From positions 20,584,001-20,648,000 of the forward strand of contig OZ316898.1 of the NCBI GenBank assembly GCA_973895155.1: a DNA stretch of 64,000 nt. Direction: 5' to 3'. The notes beneath the pieces are model-generated. The model worked only from the letters and a program-made list of their open reading frames with translations. It made no database searches and was not told the DNA's origin. This DNA comes from Marsupella aquatica. Taxonomy: Eukaryota; Marchantiophyta. Each line of letters opens with the position of its first letter. Position 1 is the first letter of the stretch. This document shows, piece after piece, positions 43,601-55,286 of this stretch. The translations under genes were made by a program, and so were the position numbers.

Positions 43601-46119
43601 AGAGAAACCGTGGCTGTCAGCATACGAAATCATCCCTACAGTAATCAAGACAGTGCAGAAGAACAATTATCCAAGATAGTTGGATTTTGGTGAGATATAT
43701 TTGGTAACCAGATCCACCCACCATCGACGAACATAATGATCAAAACGATTTTCGACATTTGAACATGGAATATGGCACATACCAGCCAGCGAGGAGATTC
43801 TGGAATGAAAACGAGTCCAATCATCAGGAAGGAGCAGGGAATAACTCCTGCACATGGTGGGAATTGTTTTTTTGGGTTAGTTCAAATGAGACGTCGGATG
43901 TTGAATTAAGGGTCCAATGATTTGAAAGTATACCGAACAGCATCTGGACACTGTTACATTCTTCTTTCTTCACCAATCCAACTAACAAGAAAATTACTGT
44001 AGAGAAACTACTATTCAAACCAGGTTGGCGAATGGAATATCTCTTCGTGAAACATATCCATCTAGTAACCAACATGATGAATTTCGACGTAACGTAAACT
44101 TCGTAGATGACACAAACGGGAAAGAAGCACACTGATTAATTCGATCCTGCCTACAAAGTCTCCAAAAATTGGGCCCTTTACCTGCTGCAGCAAGCATGCG
44201 CCAGTCAAGAAACAATCCTCCAAAATAGGCCAGCACAATACCAATGGTCACAGCAAGCTGCACAAACAACAGAGTGTCACGACTCGATTTCCATGTAGTA
44301 CTGCCTCCAAACTCGAAGAGTGAGAAACGCCTCGAAGGTTCTCTCCATACAACAAGCCTCACGGCCAGGAAGGTGCAACAGCTCACCTGATTCACCGTTC
44401 CGAGGGTTCCGCGTAATTGCTTTGGCGCAATCTCGGCAATGTAGACGGGGACCTGGGAAAATGAGAACACCGTTGAAACAACAAACAAATCAGAAAAACA
44501 TATACAAAAACAACCTACCTCTCCAAGAAAGCAGAAGTCTGTCATCTCAGATTTTAAAACATGAGCTTTTAAAGACATGCAAGATTTGCCCAACTAAAAC
44601 TTACCGCAAAAGAGATTATACCAACTCCAACGCCAACCAAGAATCTGGAGACGTAGAGGCCATGTGCACTCTGCACCGAAAAGGCAGCCAGGTGTCAGAT
44701 AAATGTCAAATTTAGAGAAAAAAGATGGCAACATCAAAACATACGATTGTTTCTAAACTATGGAATGAACCAAGTGTTTTGTCAAGTCGAGTCAGCTTAG
44801 AAGCCATTCCACGAGATCACATTGAAAGTCTCCTTCCTACTACTTGTCAGGTTAGAAAGTGGAGACCTGACAGAATGCAGTCAGCACCCAGCCAATGATG
44901 TGAGGGATTGACGCAATAATCAAAGCCTGTATCAACACATCAACAGTTCCGGGACGATACATATCAGGTTTGACACACTCGTTGCAAAACTCTGTTAGAC
45001 AACTAAGACAAATAAGCACAGTAACATTCAGCGTCTTCCTCGGAAATACTGCACGGTGCTTGAATTCTTTGCGGACAAAGGGTTCTTACCCCTTTACGTC
45101 CCGCGTAATCAGCGACCTTTCCGCTTAACACGGCGCCAAGCATTGCTCCCAAATTCACCAATGAACCAAAGAAGGAAAACTGGCACGACACGGAACGGAA
45201 ACTCAAATGCGTCAGAAGCAATCTCAAACGACGAAGTCCCATGGAAAGAACAGGCTGACGAACCCAAACGAGACGTAATCGTCAAACTGCATACCTGAGA
45301 TAACGTGAGGTTCAGGGACTTAATTACACTGTCCTGAATTGGTGACGAATATCCAAGCTGCACAACACCATCAATGACGGCCAAATCACGATCCAGGTTA
45401 GGGGACATTACTAAATGACTCACACCAGCAACATGCAAATGGAAATGTAAACCGACCGGCTGTAGAAAGGCTACTCTGATTTGTTGGGCTTTGTACACCT
45501 TTCAGCTGTTATTGCAGGCCACAAAGACCCATTCTCCCCCCAGAGAACAACTTTGACAATTCGGCCAAAAGTTACTGTTGGATCATAACATGTGCATTAA
45601 CATCCGGATCGTCACTCATAGCCGATCTACTACGGCTGCCGCCGGCCGGATGCGGTCATCGGCTGTGGGTTACCTCACTAATAGAAGTAAGCAACCACTC
45701 AGTGCAACAAGGACACTCTTCCCAATCGAAATGATTTGACAATCCAGCTACGGGTTCGCTTCCTTAGATCCAGGAAGCAAAGCGACTAGAATTTGGAATG
45801 AGCATAACAAGGATAGACTCCATCAGATCTGTTGTCCGGCAAATCGGCTCATTATTCTAGATTGCAGAAACGGCAGAAGTAAACAGAGACCGACTCCACC
45901 GGATCCACAGGTTTGACTTTTCAATTGCACAGTCCATTTCAGTCTAAGGGGAAAACTCACCGAGAAGCCAAAAGAGACAGGACCAAGAGCCACCAAGGCC
46001 GTGCACAGAATGGCGAATCCATTAGACCCATTCTTCCCTTTCTTCTTGTGAGTACCCAAGAGCGGCTGCTTCGATTTTTGATCCGCCTTGACGCTGCTCC
46101 CCTCGCCCCCAGTTCCCAT
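40665..46119 (-). CDS. ERDL6-like: ERD6-like monosaccharide transporter (sugar porter, MFS), 18 exons
   Basis: Eighteen exons join in frame with GT-AG introns to 476 codons: 46119-45961, 45357-45295, 45179-45090, 44926-44867, 44670-44605, 44452-44387, 44257-44182, 43847-43783, 43590-43495, 43219-43139, 42937-42853, 42704-42658, 42288-42226, 41926-41867, 41710-41645, 41479-41420, 41249-41135 and 40777-40665. Landmarks are G-Y-S-S-P near TM1, G-R-K-G after TM2, [17 protein letters not shown] after TM6, Q-Q-F-S-G-I-N in TM7, [14 protein letters not shown] and P-E-T-R-G-R-T at the end. The N-terminus has a dileucine-like Q-P-L-L signal. Family members export glucose or other hexoses from the vacuole by proton coupling. 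The first in-frame ATG was used as start; length is normal and no codon is broken, so it looks functional. Confidence 0.93.
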
Positions 46120-47379
46120 GTTTCTTCTCACCGTCTCGTCCTGAGCAGCATCCAAGAACACAATGCTCAGTTTCTTCTTCTCCTCCTCTTCTCCTCGTTT
46201 CTCTATAGTCACCTCTTCTCTCCTGAACCCGAACCACGCCTGCTGACGCGCAAATTCCAACTGAAGATTTATATTGAGATAATAATCCGCTTGGAGAATT
46301 GGACTTACAGAGCGCACAATCCTTTCAATTGCTCAGGTCAGCACGTCTTCCTTCTGATGGAAGCAGCTCTCCCAAAGCGTGTTCCAAGTACTCACGCACG
46401 GTCTTCCCTCCCGGCAGGGCGACAGAAGGCCGGGCCGGCAACGAAGAGAGAAGTGAAGAGAAGCGAAGGAGGTTGCGTCCCTCTTAACTTAATCACTCCA
46501 CCTCAGCAGTGAATACCAACCCAGAGATCGCATATAATTCCTCTGTAGTTCCCGAAAGCCAGACCTTCCTCTAAAATAGTGTTGCATTACCCCCTTCCGG
46601 TCTCCCAGAGACAGAGCGGAAGGAAAACGGGAGCAAAGGCGGTGCAGGGGCAACCGAGTCAGCGAGCTTATCTCCCAGCTCAGTCACAGTATTATTCACC
46701 TCGTCCTTCCCAGGAATCCCAGCACGAAATAGGTAGTAATCTTCCGTCCTAACAGTTAAGCCCCCGCCCTCTCCTCCTTGTGAGGATGCGAAGCCAAATT
46801 GTTCCGAAACACAATGCTAAATACAATAACAGACCAAGCCTGTAGAAGTGGAAACAGAACAACCTTTATAGCTCCCGAGATTTCACCTCCTGTCCTTGAG
46901 AGTGCGTAGTGGAGACCGCTCGAGAGCCAAAACCTTTCACCTCCTCTCCTGGAGAATAGTGGGGAATGCTCAAAAGAGCCAAACACTGTCCTGGAGACTG
47001 CTCAAGTGCCACAAACGCAGGGTGTCAGTCAATATAGTGAGGGACCCAGACAGATCCCAGACCTGATGTCTGGGTCCGATTTGATCTGATGACTTTTTCT
47101 GCTCTGGGCCGGGGCACGGCACTGTTGGGATCCGGAAGAAGCTTTTGCTGAGTTGTGCGGTGTTGCTGTTCCTGCTGTGGCCCAATTGACTCTAAACCTC
47201 TAATCAACTTCCTGTTTAGTTTGTTCGTCGTTATGGGCGCTTCTACTGTCGCTCCTCCGTGACTATGGTGTGATGATGTGACGATACTCTACTCTACTCG
47301 ATCCACGGAAGCAGTTGGTTTGTGCTGCATATAAGATTTTTTATTCGACGGCGGTGGTCGAGCGAGGCGTCCAGTTGCC
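46120..47379. other. Upstream region of the sugar transporter gene
   Basis: GC-richer sequence just upstream (about 46120-46700) should hold the 5' UTR and promoter. A GTAAGT donor-like site at 46307-46302 and a following acceptor-like TCTTCAG near 46260 suggest a possible 5' UTR intron, unproven. CACCTCCTCTCCTGGAGA / CACCTCCTGTCCTTGAGA words near 46886 and 46939 mark a local duplication. Confidence 0.4.
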
Positions 47380-47886
47380 TTGCCCACGGTCCATTCCAGG
47401 CCTCTACCATCGCCAGCGGGGCAGGAGAAGGACAACTATTCTCTTCCGTTCAATCTCGGCCCTCCTTTCCCTCCCACCATGCGGTCCCTCGTCGGACATG
47501 CAGCCTGGACCGTAGCATGTCTTCAAGCCGTGTCCGCTTCTTACACAAACGTGGAACTGTGTCTCCCTGTGCAGCAGTACAGTACTGAGACGAAGTATCA
47601 ATCTCACATCGGTGTGCCCCTCCGCTACTCGGCAAAAGCGCAAAAGTTGAGGCAGCTCTACTTTTCTGGTCTGAGGTTGCAGAATGTTGTTAATAATTTC
47701 AAGCGTGTACAGTACGCGCTCATCATCCTGGCGGTGGGCAAGAGGTTCGATGAAGATCTCTCCCATTTTGCGTGCGTCACCAACAACAACCACCACTGCT
47801 GTGCTGTGGGCAACTGAGCGTCTGAGCGAGCTCGCAAACCTGAGCAGGCTAGGAGCAGAACGGAGGAGCGGAGGAGAGTGATTCAC
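47380..47886. other. Overlapping open frames on both strands, coding status unclear
   Basis: A plus frame (47380-47817, 145 codons) and a minus frame (47886-47404, 160 codons) cover the same DNA. The minus frame starts with a basic, serine/leucine-rich segment like a mitochondrial presequence, but neither strand shows a recognisable domain or intron signals. It could be a small lineage-specific gene or neither. Confidence 0.25.
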
Positions 47887-49265
47887 ATCTACATTGGGCG
47901 CCTAGGAGTGCATAAATTAATGCAAATTTTAATACGGCTGGACCTTGGTGGATGCCAGATTGCGCAAAAGCTTGACCGGCAAGAAAAAAATTGAAGGACC
48001 GTGGTAGAGAATTACAGATCGTCCAATGGGGACCTCGATGCGGAACCAATGAGCTTGGAAACGTTGCCATGGCTTACGACAGGGTATGCTAAGGGCGGCT
48101 TTACAAGCGCTAGGGGGCACACATTTTTGACTAGTCACCCATTCCAAACGTGAGGTCCAGATTCAAAATGTGTCACGTCTCTCGAGAAAATAAATGCAAG
48201 ATTCGTGACGAGAAATGGACCAAGGGTCCATTGCTTTGACCGCAAGGCTGGTCTTAAGAGGTGGATTAAGGAAATGATCACAAAGCACGGCCACATCAAG
48301 AGAAAAAAGGGTAATGGGTTTGCCACTGTGCCCCAAGTTTGTGAGGGAAGTCTGTTTGGTTCCCACAATTCGGTGGTTGAGATTTCATCTCAGACACAGA
48401 AAAAATATCAGCCTCTGATTTCTTGTAGAGCCCCCCAAATTGTGGCTTCCATGCTCAAAATTCTAGACAAGAGCCTGAATGCCCAAGCTTTGCTCATAGA
48501 TGGTGAGTTGTGTTTGTTGCTAGTTCCATGCCCAACTCTAGCCATGCCCCCATAGTCATTGCTTTGAGGATTCATCTAGACCATAGACCTTTATTCTAGC
48601 TTTGGATCACACTTTGTTGGATAAATGGGTCTTTTGCTTCCATCCTGGAAAATACAGGCACTAACCTAAAACACTATCATGTAGAGGTTGCCCAATTGTG
48701 CCAATAATCCTGGGAAACTACCTCGACAAAGTGTCATGTAGGAGTTGCCAGATTGTGCCAATTATCCTGACCTCGCTGGAGAATGGGAGTTAATGCCCAC
48801 TTCATGAGCCACAATGGGCAACAAACAATTCTGATCCTGCTTGAAATCTTAAAATGGACCAAGGATGGTGAGATGTCCAACAGTCGCTCACAATGAACAC
48901 GATGGCTAGTGGCAAGGGGGTGAGAACAAATGCCAGAATATTCCTGGTACCAACCCGGTTACCAATTGAGCTTGCAAAAAACAGGATTACAAAAATTATT
49001 CAGGTGTGTTACTCATGTGCACCATGGCTATCCTCAACATTGACATTGGTAGAGCATAAGTTTTCATCTTAGACACCTTAATATCTATCTCCAAGAAGTC
49101 CTACCTGGAGAGGCTAGTGGTAATCATAGAAAAGCTGCCAAATTGAAAGTTGTAGTGCAAATGAGTCCATGTCTAAAATCTTTCAGGTGGTCTCCCTTTT
49201 AGCACCTGCGCATACCACAACCACACATTAGACACTTCAGAAATTATAAAGCCACTACCTACCAC
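47887..49265. other. Intergenic, nothing firmly recognised
   Basis: A plus-strand frame at 48205-48555 has no family signature. A short direct duplication (ATGTAG..GTTGCC..ATTGTGCCAAT) occurs near 48677 and 48731. Confidence 0.4.
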
Positions 49266-49440
49266 TGTCGTGACATATAGTATCGTAGTCATAGTGTATC
49301 GAAAACATACAAGTCACCGGCAATGCATATGTGCAAGTTGCTAGCAACCAACATCCTGAGAAAAAGTCCAATCACATTCACAAGTGCCAAGAAAAAGCAA
49401 CTGAGGTGGTATGTACGTAGTGGAGGTGTAAACCTCTGTA
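49266..49440 (-). repeat. 3' LTR of the gypsy element (short)
   Basis: About 175 bp between the PPT and unrelated sequence end, on minus, in ...GTCACGACA. A related copy lies at 29224-29396 with the same end point, which supports the outer boundary. The inner boundary is set by the polypurine tract; the terminal dinucleotide there is TA rather than TG, so it may be off by a few bases. Confidence 0.65.
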
Positions 49441-49449
49441 TCCCCCCCC
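49441..49449 (-). promoter_or_regulatory. Polypurine tract of the gypsy element
   Basis: GGGGGGGGA on minus lies between the pol stop and the LTR, the usual place for plus-strand priming. Confidence 0.7.
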
Positions 49450-49481
49450 AGACCACAACCAAAAGGAGGGCTGAAGAAAAT

Positions 49482-50855
49482 TCAGGTAGCACGTGGAGCA
49501 CAGGAAGGGCAAAACCATAACCCTTCTGGCACCTGGGTAAGTTCAGGCCGAAGGCAGAAAAGATGGTACCCTCCATTGCAATTGTCACACAGCAGCATCT
49601 GGTCAGCATCATCAATTCGCAAACACACTTTGCAAGGGTAGTCCACAGGTGGAATCCAAGTAGAAGTCACAATGGTGGGATCCAGGTTAGGCAGATGACA
49701 AGGGGTGCAATTCTTGGCATTGTCAGCAATTGTGCGCCCATCTGCCCCTTGTAACTCTAGCACTCCAGACGGTCGAATAGCTTTGACCCTGAGAATAGTG
49801 CGACTGGTAGAGGTGTCCAGGGTGTCGTTAGCTTGCCGCTGCAAGTACACAAAATCTCCCACTTCAAACTTCTTGACCTTGGGCTGAAAAGTGCCCCCTC
49901 GTGTGTGTGCATAACGTAGTGTGTCCCTGTGCTGGGCAATGGCCAAATTCTCCATGGCCATGGGCATAACCCTCCTGAATAGGGCAGCCCTCTCAGAGAT
50001 CACATCAGACCAAGTCACAGCTGAATCCAAGTCCACCACCTGAAGTATGTGAGAAGCAATAGCAGAAGGTGGAATTGGGTGACGACCAAACAACAAGAAG
50101 TAGGGAGAAAAGTTAGACAGTGATGCATGTCTAGACATCCTATACCCCATGGCAATGTAGGGTAAGGCCAGGTCCCAATCCTCCTTGTTTTTGGTGAGGC
50201 AGATCTTCCAAAGGCCCTTCTTGCATGTCTGAACCATGCGCTCTGCCAAGCCATCTGCCTGTGGGTGATCTCATGATGTCCGGCGATGATCAATGAGAGC
50301 CTGATCAAGCAGCTCCTGGAACTCTCCTCTAAACTCTGAGCCCTGGTCAGTGAGACATTCTGCACAAGCTCCAAAGCGGCTTAGAACTTGTTGTAGGAAT
50401 GCCTGGCTGGTGCTACGGGAGGTCTTATCCGGCAATGCCACAAGTTCTATCCACTTGGAGAAATGCTCTATCATGATCATGATGTAGAGATTACCCCGAG
50501 ATGTGAGGGGTAATTCTCCAGCCAAATCACATGACCAACGATAAAACATGCCCTGAATAGGGAGTGGATGAAGTGTGGGTTGCCGAGATGTGAAAGAAGT
50601 CCTTACCCTATCACACTGCTCACACCGGGCAATAACATCTCGAACCTGGCCATGCATGCCTCTCCAATGATAATGGGGGACCAAGAGGCTATAAGTCCTC
50701 TTAACACCAAAATGACCAAGCTCAGAATGTACCTTACGGATAAGGCCAACCCTCTCATGAATGGGTGGAACCACCACTTCCCTGTCTGGCAAGCAGCGGA
50801 CAAGATGATCTCCCTTCCACAAGTAGCGCTTGGACCTTTGCTGAATTTGGTCTCT
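49482..50855 (-). pseudogene. Gypsy integrase with C-terminal PHD finger
   Basis: The frame starts after a TAG at 50856. It holds an HHCC zinc domain (H-S-E-L-G-H...C-E-Q-C, about 50740-50620), the DDE core with C-D-L-A-G-E (about 50540), T-D-Q-G-S-E-F (about 50335) and A-E-R-M-V-Q (about 50245), and a C-terminal G-D-F-V-Y-L-Q domain (about 49860). It ends in a PHD finger (49634-49500): C-K-V-C, C-D-N-C, H-L-F-C, C-P-S-C with canonical C4HC3 spacing and M-L-L-C-D before the second pair. A TGA at 50271 interrupts T-S-x-D-H-P-Q-A-D-G. Integrase inserts the cDNA; many gypsy elements carry a chromodomain here, so the PHD probably steers insertion by reading histone H3. That role is inference. Confidence 0.88.
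49500..49634 (-). other. PHD finger domain at the end of gypsy pol
   Basis: All eight zinc ligands (C4HC3) are present, with acidic D-D-A-D-Q before M-L-L-C-D and the conserved tryptophan two residues before the last cysteine pair. The pattern resembles PHD fingers of the KDM5/BHC80 kind that prefer unmethylated H3K4. The binding preference is a guess from sequence. Confidence 0.85.
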
Positions 50856-50858
50856 CTA

Positions 50859-52835
50859 GGCAGCAGTAACATGGGTGGGGTACTCCCCATCCTGCAGAAA
50901 TCTCAGAGTGTCGCTGTCCTCCCATATGTTCACCACAGGTTGGTCAACGATGTAGCATGGTAGCAAAGCAAGATAGGTAGATGCATGAAATGTAGGCAGG
51001 ATGGAAACCTGGTCAAAATCCTGCCGTGCATCTGAGGGATCATCAGAGGCAATCAAAGGGCTGCGGGACATAGTGTCAGCATTTTGATGTGTCACACCAG
51101 GCCTATGAATTACCTCAAAATCATACTCCTGGAGTATGAGTGCCCAACGAGCAAGCTTGCAAGTAAGCTTGTCGTTGGTCATCAACCACTTCAAGGGCTG
51201 GTGGTCGGTGTAGAGAACAAACCTGGTCCCATAGAGGTAGGGCCTATAATGTATGACAGCCCACACAACAGCAAGGCATTCACCCTCATAAGAAGAATAA
51301 TGACTCTCTGCCTGATTGTTGCTCCTGGATGCATAGGCAATGACGTACTCTTTACCTTCCTCATCATGCTGGCCCATAATGGCACCAATCCCAAGGGCAC
51401 TCCAATCCGAGCTCCAATCTGTGTGTAGCACAAAGACCTTGCTGAAATTAGGTCTTCTCAGCACCGGGTATTCTGAGAGCTTTTCCTTCAAAGTGGCAAA
51501 TGCTGCCTCAGCATCTGTACTCCATGTCCAAGTCACATTCTTTTTCAACAAAGCATACAATGGGTGTGCAATGGTACTGAAATCTTTGATGTAGATCCGG
51601 TAGTAATTGCACAACCCAATAAAACTCCTCAAAGTGTGAACATCGGTAGGAGTGGGCATTTCCAAGATGGATACCACCTTGGCCCAGTGAGCCATGGTTC
51701 CATTTGGAAGAATGCGATGCCCAAGATATACTACTGATCTGACAGCAAATTCACACTTCTTGGGGTGTATCTTTAGGTTCACCTTCTTAAGCCTCATGAA
51801 TAGCTCCTCAAGGTCAAGTAGATGCTGGTCAAATCCTTTGTTGTGGACCAACACATCATCAATGTAGCATTTCAGAAACTCAGCACCTTGAAGAACCTGG
51901 TCCATGACTCTTTGAAAGAATATGGGCGCATTCTTCAAGCCAAATGGCATCACCAACCACTCCCATAGTTGGTTACTACCATGGAAAGCTGTTTTCTTGC
52001 GGTCCTTTGCAAGCAGCAAAATCTGGTTGAAGCCTTGCCTTAGATCCACAAGAGTGAAGATGTCTGAGTCTCCAATGCTGTCAAATAGCTCCTCTGGCCG
52101 CGGCATGGGGTACCTATCCTGGGGTGTGACCAGGTTCAATGGCCTGTAGTCCCCACACATGCGCTTCTCTGTCCACAATCCACTGGAATCCTTCTTTGCT
52201 GGCATCACTGTAGCTGCCGCAAAATCTGATGTAGATGGCTGAATAAGACCAGCTTCATAAAGCTTTTGGCACCTATCATCCACCAGCTACCACTCATGCT
52301 TACTCAAACGGTGTCTCCGCCTGAAGATAGGTGTTTCATCAGCCAACTCAATGGAGAACTGCATAGTCTTGCACTTACCCAAGTCCTTCATAGAGAAAGC
52401 AAACACATTCTCATGCTTGAGGAGCAAATTCAGCAGCTGGTCCTTCTGTCTTTTACTCAGGTGGTTGCCCATGATAAATGTGTAGTTGGCAACACTAGGA
52501 ATAGGACCTGATGTACTCATGCTTGAAGAGCCAGAAGTGCCAGCCTCTCCATTGTCCAAGCTGCTAGCATGCTGCTGATAAGGTGATGAGGCCTCTCCAA
52601 GGCCTGTTGTACCTGCTGATCCGAAGTGGTCCACACCATGAAACTCAGAAATAATGTCAGCCGCATTACAAGGGACCTCCTCCCCCCAACACTTGGACTG
52701 AAGTGGTGAGTGTTGGACAGAGGTAAGTGCACCTGGTCTGGATGCCATGCAGTGGCACTGTGGAGTGGTAGGACTGGAGCTCCTAATGCTGGAGGAATGT
52801 ACATCTGAAAAAGGATGCAAGTGACCAGAAGCCAA
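50859..52835 (-). pseudogene. Gypsy reverse transcriptase and RNase H
   Basis: RT begins around L-S-K-R-Q-K-D-Q-L-L (about 52460) and crosses a TAG at 52287 in H-E-W-x-L-V-D-D. It contains F-T-L-V-D-L-R-Q-G-F, W-L-V-M-P-F-G-L-K-N-A-P and the catalytic Y-I-D-D (51866-51855). The RNase H D (H-T-D-W-S-S, about 51420), E (Y-E-G-E-C-L-A) and D (Y-T-D-H-Q-P-L) follow. It ends in a linker to a TAG at 50856. Catalytic residues are intact; the in-frame stops are not. The N-terminal 100 residues (52835-52520) are low-complexity S/P linker after the methyltransferase, with a frame change near 52840. Confidence 0.92.
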
Positions 52836-54001
52836 GTGAGAGCATTGAGATCCATTACCCTGCCAAGTAAAGCATTCCTGGCTAGCCTGGTGATTTTGGT
52901 GTGACCTGTAGTACCGGGTTGGAAGCCCATAGCTCGTTCTCTCTCCTCAGGACTAGGTTCATCCCATGTACCGGTAGAATGTCGATAAACCAGACCAGGA
53001 TCATCACCCTGAAAAGCATGTGCACCTGGAAAGGACACAAATGTAGGCCAAGCAGCACGGGGTTGTCCAATGGTATTGGCTGGATTCTAAGGTGCTGGCT
53101 CTTGCCGTGTAACTGGTTGGCAAGAACTGTCAAGATCCAAAATCTGGTCCACTATGAGGTTAGTGTCCCTGGATGTGTGGTGAAGAGCTAACTCCAACAA
53201 GGAAGGTGGTGCAAGGTTAGTCCAAAAGTTACGAAGACGATGTGCATAAGAACCACAATGCACTGCATCAATGAGAAGGGGTGGTCCCAAGTAGTGTTGG
53301 ACCACACTGAAATCCTCTTTGACCTATGGACGCTGGTCAAACTGAGATGGAGTATTCTCAATGATATAACCAACAACAGGATAAAGGGATTGAGTCCAGG
53401 TGAGAATCTGAACCAATGCTGTGAAAAGGCCAGAACGAGAATCATGCAGCCCAGCACCGTGACCAGCAGCTGAAAACCCTTGGCATTCCCAACCAGCTAT
53501 GATCAAATCAAGGGAGCCAAGAAGGGTTAAGTGCCGATGCTGGACAAGCTAGATATCAGGAGAAAAGAAAGAAAATGCAGACTTCCATGCACTGTGTGGA
53601 AACTGCTGGGGAAATCGCTCTGAAAATTCCAGCAGACGAGATTCAGCCACTTGCCTTGCACCTGGATCAATATCCACATAGATGTACTGCTTCACCACCA
53701 TGCCAGACTGTAGGAGAGCTTCCAGGCCTGTAGAAATGCCACCAAAAAGCTCAAGCAATGTAAGGCCATCTGAAGGAGGAGTCCATGTAACTGGTGCGCT
53801 CAAGATTGGGGCTATTGGTTGTCCATTATGCTGCCCAAGGTCCTCAAATTTGTGCAATGCAGCCACCAAAGGTCCATGGGCTGCTTGGAGCCGTTGTACC
53901 ACCTCTGGTTGATGATCCACGTTGCTGGAAAGTGCTGCTATACGTGCAACAGCATGTGCAGTAGCCACCTCATCATCATCCTCCTCAATCCAATCTTGCA
54001 A
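52826..54001 (-). pseudogene. DNMT3-like C5-cytosine methyltransferase domain inside gypsy pol
   Basis: One minus frame, broken by TAG at 53549, 53324 and 53087, carries C5-methyltransferase motifs in order. Motif I is L-L-E-L-F-G-G-I-S-T-G-L (53764 on), followed by Y-V-D-I-D-P. Motif IV is I-I-A-G-W-E-C-Q-G-F-S (about 53497-53471), then G-L-H-D-S-R-S-G-L-F. E-N-T-P-S (about 53359) is motif VI. The C-terminal part has L-I-D-A...A-H-R-L-R-N-F-W (about 53245), E-R-x-x-A-M-G-F and R-L-A-R-N-A-L-L-G-R (52888 on). The G-I-x-T-G-L and R-L-A-R-x-x-L-L-G-R blocks resemble the DNMT3 group. The catalytic Cys is present, but the usual Pro before it is Glu. It would methylate DNA from S-adenosylmethionine. 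It lies between protease and RT, where ordinary gypsy elements have nothing. Confidence 0.85.
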
Positions 54002-55286
54002 TGGGTGGTTGACATAGGTAGCTGCACGTGCACTACTTTCAACACACAGTGGTGAGCCATAGGTGTATGGACACCATGCAAATCAAGTGGAATGTAGCCC
54101 AAGTGTGAGCCATCTGTATGCCAATCAACTCTGTAGTATGCATGCTCGTGCCAGTTGTCAATGGTAAAAACCGGTGGGAACAAAGCCTCCTGGCCAATGA
54201 GCACATCATACGTAGTGGCATTGGTAACCAAACATCTAACTGGGAAATGCAGTTCCTGATCTGTACCTCCATTAAAAGTGAGAGTGAGTAAAGTAGAACT
54301 CTCACCCAGCACATCCTCCACAGTGCCACTAGCAGTCCGAATGTGCCACCTGGATTGCTGTAAATGATCAGTCAGCAGTCCCATCTTCTTGGCAAATTGA
54401 ATGCCCAAGATTACTGGTTGAGCGTCTGTGTCTAGCATGACCACTGGAGGAGTGTGACCCTCCAACTTGACTACTGAATTCCTGTTGTCAACAATGGCAA
54501 TGGTGGTGGAAACTAAAGTCCTGTCACTAGGCACCACTTTTGGCAAATGATGAGGTACCTTGTGAAGGGAGTTAGTGTCCACGGTCTTCCCACTCAACAG
54601 CATAGCCAGGAAAGATGGAGCAGCATGACCAGAATCAAGTGTAGCTCTGGTCACCCAATCTGCAGCAATACTGTCATCTCTACCACTGGAAATCGGTACT
54701 GGGATGGCCAAACCAGTGGAAGCATGCAATGGAGAAGAAGAAGGTCCAGTATTTACATGAGATTGGACCTCCAAAACCGGTGTCACAGGGGCTGATGAAG
54801 AATGCAGTGAGCCCTCTAGCGCTCTGATGACAGCTCTAGCATCCAGTTGTAAATCATGGCAACTGAAAAGTGGAGTGGTAAGAATCCTTTGTGCCATACC
54901 GGAGGTGAAATGCTCAAGCAGCTCAGGAAAAACAACTCCCTGTGAAATGTCAGCAGCACCTGGTGGTGGAATGGATGTAGCTGTAGCTCCCTCCCCCCTC
55001 GCCAACAAGGTGCGCTCTTCAGCAAGTGTGAGTGGCTAAAAAGATTGGGGCATGACAGCCCGAGCTCCCCTGGCTCTAGTCATAGGACCAGCAGCAAGAC
55101 CATCAGCTTGTACAATGCGGCGTGTGGGAGCAATACGGGAGGTAGCACTGGCCTGCTGGTAAGCAAAATAGGAAGGGCATAATGAATCTGAAAATTCTGC
55201 TGTAAGGCCAGGTTGTGTAGTAGAGGACAACACACACTCACCCATATGAGCATCAAATGGCAAGCCATAGAAAGAGCGGGGTATGG
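53938..55286 (-). pseudogene. Gypsy gag-protease region downstream of the copia insertion
   Basis: The frame continues that of gag across the copia insertion (reads P-I-P-R-S-F-Y-G-L-P when the copia and one TSD are removed). It passes a TAG at 55036 and reaches the aspartic protease V-V-M-L-D-T-D-A-Q-P (about 54450), then V-L-I-G-Q-E-A-L-F. The usual D-T/S-G triad reads D-T-D, a Gly-to-Asp change that should abolish activity. Near 54040 the frame must shift to enter the methyltransferase; a GT dinucleotide gain in a GTGTGTT run would explain it. Confidence 0.8.
55282..55286. repeat. Target-site duplication TATGG, left side of copia
   Basis: Repeated exactly at 61819-61823; five bases is the standard copia duplication. 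Confidence 0.95.

Noticed and set aside
48135-48555. Opposed frames near 48.2-48.5 kb
   Set aside because: No motif, no splice signals and equal openness on both strands.
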